Part shown: positions 31,942-39,833 of the stretch, in pieces | How the letters are laid out: every line of letters begins with the position of its first letter | How positions within the stretch are numbered: position 1 is the stretch's first letter | Source: Bacteroidales bacterium UBA5382 | GTDB taxonomy: Bacteria > Bacteroidota > Bacteroidia > Bacteroidales > Dysgonomonadaceae | Assembly: GCA_002409745.1 (NCBI GenBank) | Contig: DHOU01000021.1 | Coordinates: 32,359-96,358, forward strand | Length of the DNA stretch: 64,000 nucleotides | Direction: 5' to 3' | Made by a program: the position numbers and the translations under genes | Notes under the pieces: model-generated | Databases searched by the model: none | Told to the model about the DNA's origin: nothing | What the model saw: the letters and a program-made list of their open reading frames with translations, nothing else

Positions 31942-31949
31942 TACATTTG
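31942..31949 (+). promoter_or_regulatory. -7 promoter element of the HU-like gene
   Basis: TACATTTG, 31 bases before the ATG at 31980. Confidence 0.55.
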
Positions 31950-31979
31950 TGGGTTATGTTATTATAAATTTATAATAAG

Positions 31980-32366
31980 ATGTCAATCAAGTTCAAACCT
32001 ATTCTAAGAGGCGAGCCGGGTGTGGTTGGCGGCGGAACCAAGAAGAAGTATTATGCTTCGGCAAATATTTCAGGAGAAACAACCATTGAGGATTTAACAA
32101 AAGATATTGAGAAAATCAGTACCGTAAGCGGAGCCGATATCCGGGCAGTACTTTATGCCATGGTGGATGTGGCCGTTGATAAATTAGCCGAAGGCAAAGC
32201 CGTGCGGCTCGGTGACCTGGGTAGCCTGCGTCCCGGCATTTCGAGCACCGGCGTCGAAGAAAAGGCTAAAGTGGAAGCAGGTGTCATTAAAAGTGCGCGC
32301 GTGATCTTTACGCCGGGACTCAAAATCAAACAAATGCTCAAACTCGTGAAGTTCGAAAAACTGTAA
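31980..32366 (+). CDS. HU-related DNA-binding protein (HU-HIG/TIGR01201-like)
   Basis: A 128-residue relative of HU/IHF of the type common in Bacteroidetes, which is longer than classical HU (about 90). The N-terminal segment (KFKPILRGEPGVVGGGTKKKYYA) replaces the usual helix start. The HU core (GADIRAVLYAMVDVAVDKLAEGKAVRLGDLGSLRPGIS) follows, with a DNA-gripping arm and the C-terminal block VIFTPGLKIKQMLKLVKFEK. It binds and bends DNA in the nucleoid. It is monocistronic, with its own promoter and terminator. Confidence 0.92.
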   Translation: MSIKFKPILRGEPGVVGGGTKKKYYASANISGETTIEDLTKDIEKISTVSGADIRAVLYAMVDVAVDKLAEGKAVRLGDLGSLRPGISSTGVEEKAKVEAGVIKSARVIFTPGLKIKQMLKLVKFEKL

Positions 32367-32422
32367 TGATCTTTTCCGAAAGCGATGCTTATCGAAAAAA
32401 GCAATAAGCATAAAAAGAAATC

Positions 32423-32463
32423 CGATAGGCATCGCTTTGAAAAGTTTTGCCTATCGCTTTTTT
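32423..32463 (+). terminator. Terminator of the HU-like gene
   Basis: CGATAGGCA pairs with TGCCTATCG across a 16-base loop and is followed by CTTTTTT. Confidence 0.65.
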
Positions 32464-32496
32464 AAATCTTCGTTATAAAAATTAATTCACTCCAAT

Positions 32497-33948
32497 ATGC
32501 AATCACAGGAAAATACAACTCTCCCGCCATCTTCCTACCTTTCAACGCCTGCGGGCAAACCGCGGTTTGCCGAACTCCATTCGGTAACACTGAAAATGGT
32601 AATCATTGGTATCCTTACCCTTTTATTGCTGATCCCGTTGGGGATGGTGGAAGGGCTGATTCGTGAACGCCGGCAAACCGAATCGGGCGCCGTGACGGAG
32701 ATCGCGTCCAAATGGGGCGCCGAGCAGGTGTTGGCTGGGCCTTGCCTGGCGATACCTTATATCGAGGAGCGTTTGACGGATAAAAATCGCGAGCCGGTGC
32801 GAAAAACGCTGTTGTTGTTGCCCGACATTTTGAATGTGAAGGGTGAGGCGCAGGTAGAGAAACGAAAGAGGGGTATTTATGAGGCTTCGGTTTACCGGGC
32901 AGATATCCTGTTATCGGGAACCTTTAATACTTCCGAACTGGATAAATCGGGCATCTTTTCCGAAAGGCTTTTATGGAACGAAGCGCGTGTGGTGCTGGGA
33001 CTGTCCGATTTGAAAGGCATCGACGAACGGGTATCGATGGAAATAGGCGGTAAGAAACTCGATGCCGAATCGGGAATACCCGTCGAAAATCTTTCTGTTG
33101 GGGTTGTTCCGGGCAAGGACGGGTATGTTCCCGAGAGGGAAACCCCGGATTTATCGCCGGATATTTCATCGGGAATATTCGCTTCGGGACTGAATATCAA
33201 GCTCGATATGGTACAGGATACCGCCTCGGCAGGCGAGCCCATTACATTTTCTATCCCTTTATCTTTGAAGGGATCACAGGGCTGGTTCGTGATTCCTGCT
33301 GGTAAAACGACCACGGTGGAATTTGCTTCGGATTGGGGCACGCCTGCTTTCGGGGGCAGTTTCTTGCCGGAAACGCGAGCGGTAACGGCCGACGGCTTTT
33401 CGGCAAAATGGAAAGTATTGGATTTGAATCGGAGTTTCGGGCAGGTAGTGGCGGCCGACAATGCCGTCTCCATCGGGCAAATGGCGTCTTCCGCTTTCGG
33501 GGTGAAGTTTGTTCGTCCCGTGGATCAGTATCGCCAGAACGTACGCAGTGTCAAATACGCCGTATTGCTGATTTTACTCACTTTCGCAGCGGTATTTTTC
33601 ATCGAATTATGGCAGAAAAAGCCGGTGAACCCGTTTCAGTATTTGTTGGTAGGATTGGCGCTGGTGCTATTCTACGCCTTACTCCTTTCCATGTCGGAAG
33701 TGTGGGGGTTCAATTCGGCCTATCTGGTTGCCGCGTTGATGACGGCTGCGCTCGTCACGATCCATGTATGGAGATTGCTTAAAAGCCGAAAATATGCTTT
33801 ATGGATGGGGGGATTGCTGGTTTTCCTGTATGGTTTTGTCTTTGTTTTATTGCAAATGGAAAGTTACGCATTGCTTACCGGCAGTTTGGGTTTATTCGTC
33901 ATTCTGGCTGCGATCATGTATTATTCGAAGAAAGTCAGGCTCGAGTGA
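32497..33948 (+). CDS. creD: Cell envelope integrity protein CreD
   Basis: A 483-residue inner-membrane protein of the CreD family. There is an N-terminal transmembrane helix (LKMVIIGILTLLLLIPLGMVEGLI), a large periplasmic domain (residues about 55-345) with the family block GRRQTE-like ERRQTESGAVTEIASKWG, and five or six C-terminal helices after residue 350. In other bacteria CreD is linked to envelope stress and beta-lactam response, often under CreBC. No two-component genes are adjacent here. The start is the first ATG before the hydrophobic helix. Confidence 0.9.
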   Translation: MQSQENTTLPPSSYLSTPAGKPRFAELHSVTLKMVIIGILTLLLLIPLGMVEGLIRERRQTESGAVTEIASKWGAEQVLAGPCLAIPYIEERLTDKNREPVRKTLLLLPDILNVKGEAQVEKRKRGIYEASVYRADILLSGTFNTSELDKSGIFSERLLWNEARVVLGLSDLKGIDERVSMEIGGKKLDAESGIPVENLSVGVVPGKDGYVPERETPDLSPDISSGIFASGLNIKLDMVQDTASAGEPITFSIPLSLKGSQGWFVIPAGKTTTVEFASDWGTPAFGGSFLPETRAVTADGFSAKWKVLDLNRSFGQVVAADNAVSIGQMASSAFGVKFVRPVDQYRQNVRSVKYAVLLILLTFAAVFFIELWQKKPVNPFQYLLVGLALVLFYALLLSMSEVWGFNSAYLVAALMTAALVTIHVWRLLKSRKYALWMGGLLVFLYGFVFVLLQMESYALLTGSLGLFVILAAIMYYSKKVRLE

Positions 33949-33994
33949 TTGTAGGCGAATCTCGCGATGTATGGATTGTTTGAGGAATGTTTTA

Positions 33995-34002
33995 TATCTT
34001 TG
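33995..34002 (+). promoter_or_regulatory. -7 promoter element of the RelE-type locus
   Basis: TATCTTTG, 25 bases before the antitoxin ATG at 34027. Confidence 0.55.
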
Positions 34003-34026
34003 TGAGATAAAATCAACATAAATAAT

Positions 34027-34290
34027 ATGGATACGAAAACGACAAGTTCTAAAAAGGGAATACGGCGGAAAAATATCGATATTCCGGAAGATGCTTACCG
34101 GTTGCTTTCGGCCAAAGCAACGGAGCAGGGAACGAATTTGAAAAAATATATTGAGAAATTATTGATAGAAGAAGCCGAAGATATCGAGGATGCCGAACTC
34201 TACGCTCATCTTTTATCTACTAAACCGAACGGTTTTGAAATGGCTTCGGAAGAAGAAACCAAACAATTTGAACGTTCACTCGGATTATGA
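34027..34290 (+). CDS. Antitoxin-like protein (partner of a RelE/ParE-type toxin)
   Basis: An 87-residue protein. The basic N-terminal half (KKGIRRKNIDIPEDAYRLLSAKATEQGTNLKKYIEKLLIEEAE) has the strand-helix-helix spacing of ribbon-helix-helix DNA-binding antitoxins. The acidic C-terminal half would contact the toxin. Its stop overlaps the ATG of the toxin frame by four bases (ATGA). The frame is intact, unlike that of the toxin. Confidence 0.72.
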   Translation: MDTKTTSSKKGIRRKNIDIPEDAYRLLSAKATEQGTNLKKYIEKLLIEEAEDIEDAELYAHLLSTKPNGFEMASEEETKQFERSLGL

Positions 34291-34591
34291 TTGTCAAATA
34301 CGAAAAAGATTTTATAAAGTCTGTCAACCAGCGGCCTGACCGGGTAAAAAAACGCTGACTCGAATAATCGAGATCGTAAGGCAAGTTCAATCGATTTCGG
34401 AAATACCTGATTGCAAAAAAATAATCGGATTCGAACATGCTTATCGTATTCGGGTGCAAGAATATAGAGCATTATTCATTCTTCTTATTACCGAAAAAGA
34501 TACCGTCCTTTTTGTCTGCTTTTCTCCTCGAGGCGAAGCTTACAAAAAAGGAATGTTGGAGAGGCTTCGCGATAAAGACCGCCAAAAATAA
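34287..34591 (+). pseudogene. RelE/ParE-family toxin with a poly-A frameshift
   Basis: From ATG 34287 the frame reads MIVKYEKDFIKSVNQRPDRVKKR and stops at a TGA right after a run of seven A (34346-34352). One frame over it continues LTRIIEIVRQVQSISEIPDC, KKIIGFEHAYRIRVQEYRAL and FILLITEKDTVLFVCFSPRG to 34591. With eight A the two parts join into about 101 residues with the RelE/ParE core (GFEHAYRIRVQEYRALF). The gene is therefore one base from being intact. Slippage during transcription or replication at the A-tract, or a sequencing error, could restore it. Confidence 0.82.
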
Positions 34592-34610
34592 ATGCGGGCG
34601 GCGGAATCAT

Positions 34611-35831
34611 TTATTCCTCATAGGTTTGGTAGAGAAAATCATTGTAAGGGAATCGCGTGATATGGATTTCCTTTACTTTTTCGTAGAGAAGCTGTTTTAA
34701 TTCTTCGATATTCGTTTTTTCTTTCGCCGAGATGAAAATACAATTTTCTTTCACGTGGCTCATCCAACTTTGTTGAAGTTCTTCGAGCGACACATTCTCC
34801 CGTTTTTTCGGAGTCAGGTCGTCTTCATCCTTAGCTACATGCGTAAAGGCATCTATTTTATTAAAGGCGAGAATAGTCGGTTTTTCCGTTTTATCGATTT
34901 CATATAACGTCTTTTCCACCACCTCGATTTGCTCCTCGAATGCCGGATGCGAGATGTCTACTACATGGACAAGGATGTCGGCTTCGCGCACCTCGTCGAG
35001 TGTCGATTTGAACGATTCGATCAGATTCGTCGGCAGTTTGCGGATAAATCCCACCGTGTCGGTTAATAAAAAGGGCAGATTTTCGATGGTCACCTTCCGC
35101 ACAGTCGTGTCAAGCGTGGCGAAAAGCTTGTTTTCGGCAAACACTTCCGATTTGCTCAGGAGCGTCATCAGCGTAGATTTGCCCACATTGGTATATCCCA
35201 CCAGGGCGACACGCACCAGTTTGCCGCGATTTTTGCGTTGCACCGCCTTTTGCTTGTCGATTTGTTTGAGTTGTTCTTTCAGCCGGGAGATTTTATCGAG
35301 AATGATACGTCGGTCGGTTTCCAACTGCGTTTCCCCCGGACCGCGCATCACCACGCCGCCCCCGCCGCGTTGGCGTTCCAAGTGCGTCCACATCCGCGTC
35401 AGCCGCGGCAGCAAATATTGATATTGCGCCAATTCCACCTGCACTTTGGCATGAGCCGTTTGCGCACGCATGGCAAAGATGTCGAGAATAAGGCTTGTAC
35501 GGTCGAGGATACGCAGTCCCAATTCTTTCTCGATATTGCGGATTTGTTTCGCCGAAAGTTCATCATCGAAGATGACCACCCCCGTTTCGTTTTCCTCATC
35601 CGCCACGTATTCTTTAATCTCCTGAAGTTTTCCGGTTCCTACGAACGTGACGGAATTGGGCATTTCAAGCCTTTGAACGAATCGGGCTTGAGGGGTGAAC
35701 CCGGCTGTTTCGGCCAGAAAAGCCAGTTCGTCGAGATATTCTTTTACCTTTTCTTCGTTCTGTTCGGGAGTAATCAAGCCTACCAAAACGGCTTTTTCAC
35801 TTTTTATATCTGTAAGGATAAGATCTTTCAT
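34611..35831 (-). CDS. hflX: Ribosome-associated GTPase HflX
   Basis: A 406-residue GTPase that splits stalled or heat-damaged ribosomes. It has the N-terminal HflX domain (ALVKYLDELAFLAETAGF-like start, FVGTGKLQEIKEYV), the coiled linker with RGGGGVVMRGPGETQLETDRR, and a GTPase domain with G1 GYTNVGKSTLM near residue 210, G3 DTVGFIRKLP and G4 NKID. Length and motif order are normal. It converges on the RelE-type locus. The promoter TATATTTG is at 35853-35860. Confidence 0.94.
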   Translation of the reverse strand: MKDLILTDIKSEKAVLVGLITPEQNEEKVKEYLDELAFLAETAGFTPQARFVQRLEMPNSVTFVGTGKLQEIKEYVADEENETGVVIFDDELSAKQIRNIEKELGLRILDRTSLILDIFAMRAQTAHAKVQVELAQYQYLLPRLTRMWTHLERQRGGGGVVMRGPGETQLETDRRIILDKISRLKEQLKQIDKQKAVQRKNRGKLVRVALVGYTNVGKSTLMTLLSKSEVFAENKLFATLDTTVRKVTIENLPFLLTDTVGFIRKLPTNLIESFKSTLDEVREADILVHVVDISHPAFEEQIEVVEKTLYEIDKTEKPTILAFNKIDAFTHVAKDEDDLTPKKRENVSLEELQQSWMSHVKENCIFISAKEKTNIEELKQLLYEKVKEIHITRFPYNDFLYQTYEE

Positions 35832-35852
35832 TCTCTGCTAAAATTGTAATTC

Positions 35853-35860
35853 CAAATATA
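35853..35860 (-). promoter_or_regulatory. -7 promoter element of hflX
   Basis: TATATTTG on the minus strand, 22 bases before the hflX ATG. Confidence 0.55.
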
Positions 35861-36142
35861 GGATGTATGACGATTTGAGTTTGTTCCGAAAAAGTCATGG
35901 TTCCTGGTTGAGATTTTACCCGTAGGCTGCGCCTCGTTTTGCCTGCGGTTATGAACATGTCCGCTCGTTTGGGTGACCTCTTTCAGAATAGACTCCTATT
36001 TGAAAAATAAAATATAAAGATACGTTATAATCAGGAGTGTACCAAATATGCCGGTAAAGAATTCAGTGTATTTTCTCCGATTTGTTTCTCATTCCTCTTT
36101 ATAAATTTGTCATTTTGCGATACAGAATAAATAAAATCTCAT
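35861..36142. other. Gene-free stretch with one hairpin
   Basis: CCGTAGGC (35920-35927) pairs with GCCTGCGG (35941-35948). There is no T-tract after it. The surrounding GC-rich bases look foreign to the AT-rich spacer and may be a mobile-element relic. Nothing else is recognisable. Confidence 0.35.
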
Positions 36143-36150
36143 TACCTTTG
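36143..36150 (+). promoter_or_regulatory. -7 promoter element of the long-hairpin RNA
   Basis: TACCTTTG. An RNA starting about six bases later would run into the imperfect palindrome and the U-tract at 36338-36344. Confidence 0.45.
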
Positions 36151-36155
36151 CTTTG

Positions 36156-36344
36156 TCTTTCGGGACAAACTTTTTATAATAGTGTTTAAGGAAGTGCCTT
36201 ATACTCGTTGAAATCGCCAATCTCAAGAAGGTATATACAAGGCATAGTCGACAATCCATAAAGTGGGTTGCTTTGTCTATGCGTATATACGGGTGTTTGG
36301 CGATACCTGACGAGTATGTAAGACGGCAACCCGCTTCTTTTTTT
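36156..36344 (+). ncRNA. Candidate small RNA: long imperfect hairpin upstream of susC
   Basis: Two arms of about 65 bases (36193-36258 and 36264-36333) are imperfect reverse complements. Paired blocks are TTATACTCG with CGAGTATGTAA, ATCGCCAA with TTGGCGAT, GTATATAC with GTATATAC, GCATAG with CTATGC and ATCC with GGGT. A -7 element precedes it. GGGTTGC can alternatively pair with GCAACCC directly before GCTTCTTTTTTT, which would act as a terminator. The wobble pairs favour the plus strand. The RNA would be about 190 bases and end about 265 bases before susC. It could also be a small inverted-repeat element. Confidence 0.5.
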
Positions 36345-36610
36345 ATAAACCTCTTCTCTGGCTGCCGGAAGAAACAAATTGTCAAAATCGCTAAAATGAA
36401 AAAGTATGTATTTTTTATTGTTGTTCCTTTAACCGGAACAGAATCAAATTCGCGGATTATAGACAAATCTATTCCCTGAATTTGCAGAAACCCATTTATT
36501 CCCATGAGAAAAGGAAAAGTAATTTTTTCTTCATTTTTTCTTCATGAGTCCGTAACATTTTTCATCTTTCTTTGCGCTTGTATTTCAATAATTGGTTGTT
36601 TTATTAAATT

Positions 36611-39600
36611 ATGAGAGGAAAACGAATGAAATTAATTTTTTTTAGATGCATGTATTTGATCATAACCTGTTCCTTATGCAGCCTTATGGTCTATTCGCAA
36701 AGTGACATATTAAGAGGAAAAGTCACGGACAGTAGTAATAATCCTCTTATAGGAGTGAATATAATGGAAAAAGGAACCTCTAACGGAACGGTTACGGATG
36801 CGGAAGGATACTTTTCTTTGAGTGTTCCTGCTGAAGCGACGTTGGTTGTTTCTTACATCGGATATGCAACCCGCGAAATTCCCCGGGACGGTCGGAATAC
36901 CCTCGAAATCGTGCTGCAGGAAGATACGAAACTATTGAGTGAAGTCGTAGTGGTGGGATACGGAACGCAGCGTAAGGCCAATCTTACCGGTGCGGTAGAC
37001 CAGGTGACGAGCGAAGTATTCGAAAACCGTTCGGTATCGAATGTAACGCAAGCTTTGCAAGGGGCTATTCCGAACCTTAATTTGTCTTTAACCGATGGAA
37101 AACCCACCCGTTCCGCCGGATATAATGTCCGGGGAACTACTTCCATAGGGCAAGGCGGTGATGCGTTGGTGTTAATAGACGGAGTGGAAGGGGATCCGGC
37201 CTTGTTGAATCCGAACGATATCGAAAGTGTTTCGGTTCTCAAAGATGCTGCTTCCGCCTCCATATACGGTGCGCGGGGAACCTTCGGGGTTCTCCTCATC
37301 ACGACAAAGAGGCCGCAGGAAGGGCGCACATCCGTTACTTATTCCGGAAACTTCTCATTGAAAAATCCTATCAATGTGCCAGATATCGTGTCAGACGGCT
37401 ATACGTATGCCGAACGGTTTTTTGAAGCGTATAATGCATGGAATAATTATTCGGCCATTCCTAAAAATATCAATAAGTCGCAATCTTTTACTTCTGCATG
37501 GCTGGAAGAATTTAAAAAACGCAAGGAGCAGGGTCTTACGGAGGAGGTAACCGTAGATGAAAACGGGAACTATGTGTATTTCGGGAATCAGAATTATTAC
37601 GATGAACTGTATAAGAACAACACGTTCGCGCAAGATCATAATCTGTCCCTTACAGGAAGCGCCGATAAATTGGACTATTATCTATCCGGCCGCTTCTACG
37701 GGTACGACGGTTTATTCAGATATAACACGGATAAGTATAAAATGTATAATCTGAGGGCGAAAGGGTCGTTAAAAGTATTCGATTGGCTTACGATCGATAA
37801 TAATACCGATTTTTCCAATATGAACTATCATAATCCTATCAATGTGGGAGAGGGTGGCTCTATCTGGCGGAATATTTCCGATGAAGGGCATCCCAGCGCT
37901 CCGATTTTTAATCCGGACGGAAGCCTTACGATGTCTGCCGCGTATACGGTAGGGGATTTCTTTTATGGCAAAAACGGCGTCGATACCGATGTCAAAGTAT
38001 TGAAAAACACCACCGGATTCACGGCTTCATTTTTGCAAAATCAATTACGGGTGAAAGGTGATTTTACCTTTCGCAATACCGACGACAAGGCTTCCCAACG
38101 CCGCGTACCGGTTCCTTACAGTAAGAAAAAAGGAGAAACGATATGGCTTAGTTCTCAATATAATGACCTGAAAGAAACGATAAAAGAGACCAATTACCTG
38201 GCCGGGAATATCTATTCGGAATATGAAAATACGTTCGCCCAAGACCACTATTTCAAAGGGATGGCCGGCTGGAACTACGAACAGTCTACTTATAAATCGA
38301 CGAATGTAGAAAGAAACGGTTTGCTTACGCCCGATTCGGAAAATATCAATCTGGCATTGGGAGATGCCATTTCCACATCGGGAGGTTTTAATCGTTGGAG
38401 AGTTTCGGGAGGTTTTTATCGGTTCAACTATGCTTTTCAGGATCGCTATCTGTTGGAGTTGAACGGCCGGTATGATGGCTCTTCCAAATTCCCTGCCGAT
38501 CAGCAATGGGCTTTTTTCCCTTCCATATCGGGGGGCTGGCGGATTACCCAAGAGCCTTTTTGGAAAGAAAACGATGTGCTTAACGATATAAAGGTAAGGG
38601 CTTCTTACGGATCGCTCGGAAACGGGAATATCAATCCGTATAGTTTTATGGAACTACTGGCTATCAAAACTTCCGGCAGAGTGATTAACGGCGTGAAGAA
38701 TAAATATACCGAAGCGCCGGAAGTATTACCCGACGAACTTACTTGGGAGACTGCTACCACTACCGATTTCGGACTTGATTTTGGAATGTTTCGTAACAGG
38801 CTCCGCTTTACGGGAGATTATTATATCCGTAAAACAACCAATATGTATACTGTCGGGGCTACCCTGCCTGATATTTTCGGAGCGAAGTCTCCTAAAGGAA
38901 ACTATGCCGATATGACTACACGGGGATGGGAATTGTCTCTGTCATGGCGCGACCGGTTTAATTTGGCCGAAAAGCCTTTTCAATATGAGTTAAGAGCCAC
39001 TTTGGCCGATTATATTTCGACTATCGACAAGTATAATAATGAGACAAAGAGTTTGAATGATTATAATGCCGGCCGCCGGGTAGGTGAAATATGGGGATAT
39101 GTAACGGAAGGCCTTTTTCAATCCCAGGCCGATATCGACTCCCATGCCAAGCAGGAACTGATTAATTCTTCTTCCAAAGGAATCGAATATCCGGGAGATA
39201 TAAAATTTAAAGACTTGAATGATGACGATGTCATCGACTACGGAATGAATACGTTAGATGATCACGGGGATAAAAAAGTTATCGGAAATAAACTTCCCCG
39301 CTATACGTTCAGCTTGAATTTAGGCGCCGATTGGAATAACTTTTTCTTTTCAGCCTTTTTCCATGGCGTCGGGCGTCAACACTGGTATCCGAGTTCCGAA
39401 AGTGTTTTCTGGGGACAATATAACCGTCCTTATAATATGCTTCCCTCTTGGCATCTCGAGAATTATTGGACGGAGCAAAATACGGGAGCTTACTTGCCTC
39501 GTTATGCCGGATACAATTCGTCCATACGCACGGCGCAGACCCGCTATCTGCAAAATGTAGCGTATGTACGCCTTAAGAATCTGCAATTCGGATATAATCT

Positions 39601-39820
39601 GCCTTCGAGCGTAGTCTCACCGTTGAATATTCAGCAAGCCAGAATTTATTTCTCCGGTGAAAATGTGTGGAGCTGGTCGCCGCTTTATAAGCATACCCGC
39701 GACTTGGATGTGGCGAATATCGATGGGTCTGATCGTGATTTGACAAATGGTGGAAGCGGCGACGGGAATAATTATCCGCTTATGAAAAGTTTTAGTTTTG
39801 GTGTATCTCTTACCTTTTAA
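36611..39820 (+). CDS. SusC/RagA-family TonB-linked outer membrane protein
   Basis: A 1069-residue TonB-dependent transporter that imports large ligands with its SusD partner. It has a signal peptide (LIFFRCMYLIITCSLCSLMVYSQ), a carboxypeptidase-D-like domain (LRGKVTDSSNNPLIGVNIME and onward, residues about 37-110), the SusC signature EVVVVGYGTQRKANLTGAV, a plug (NIESVSVLKDAASASIYGARG) and a 22-strand barrel ending FSFGVSLTF. ATG 36611 gives MRGKRMKLIFF; a start at the next ATG (36626) is equally good. susD and two phosphatase-fold genes follow, so this is the importer of a degradative operon. Confidence 0.96.
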   Translation: MRGKRMKLIFFRCMYLIITCSLCSLMVYSQSDILRGKVTDSSNNPLIGVNIMEKGTSNGTVTDAEGYFSLSVPAEATLVVSYIGYATREIPRDGRNTLEIVLQEDTKLLSEVVVVGYGTQRKANLTGAVDQVTSEVFENRSVSNVTQALQGAIPNLNLSLTDGKPTRSAGYNVRGTTSIGQGGDALVLIDGVEGDPALLNPNDIESVSVLKDAASASIYGARGTFGVLLITTKRPQEGRTSVTYSGNFSLKNPINVPDIVSDGYTYAERFFEAYNAWNNYSAIPKNINKSQSFTSAWLEEFKKRKEQGLTEEVTVDENGNYVYFGNQNYYDELYKNNTFAQDHNLSLTGSADKLDYYLSGRFYGYDGLFRYNTDKYKMYNLRAKGSLKVFDWLTIDNNTDFSNMNYHNPINVGEGGSIWRNISDEGHPSAPIFNPDGSLTMSAAYTVGDFFYGKNGVDTDVKVLKNTTGFTASFLQNQLRVKGDFTFRNTDDKASQRRVPVPYSKKKGETIWLSSQYNDLKETIKETNYLAGNIYSEYENTFAQDHYFKGMAGWNYEQSTYKSTNVERNGLLTPDSENINLALGDAISTSGGFNRWRVSGGFYRFNYAFQDRYLLELNGRYDGSSKFPADQQWAFFPSISGGWRITQEPFWKENDVLNDIKVRASYGSLGNGNINPYSFMELLAIKTSGRVINGVKNKYTEAPEVLPDELTWETATTTDFGLDFGMFRNRLRFTGDYYIRKTTNMYTVGATLPDIFGAKSPKGNYADMTTRGWELSLSWRDRFNLAEKPFQYELRATLADYISTIDKYNNETKSLNDYNAGRRVGEIWGYVTEGLFQSQADIDSHAKQELINSSSKGIEYPGDIKFKDLNDDDVIDYGMNTLDDHGDKKVIGNKLPRYTFSLNLGADWNNFFFSAFFHGVGRQHWYPSSESVFWGQYNRPYNMLPSWHLENYWTEQNTGAYLPRYAGYNSSIRTAQTRYLQNVAYVRLKNLQFGYNLPSSVVSPLNIQQARIYFSGENVWSWSPLYKHTRDLDVANIDGSDRDLTNGGSGDGNNYPLMKSFSFGVSLTF

Positions 39821-39833
39821 TTAGCAAAATCGT

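Noticed and set aside
34437..34700. 87-codon plus-strand frame overlapping the RelE remnant and hflX
   Set aside because: It is out of frame with the toxin homology and runs antisense into hflX.
36110..36505. 131-codon minus-strand frame upstream of susC
   Set aside because: It covers the long imperfect hairpin and its composition does not look like a protein. The RNA structure explains the sequence better.
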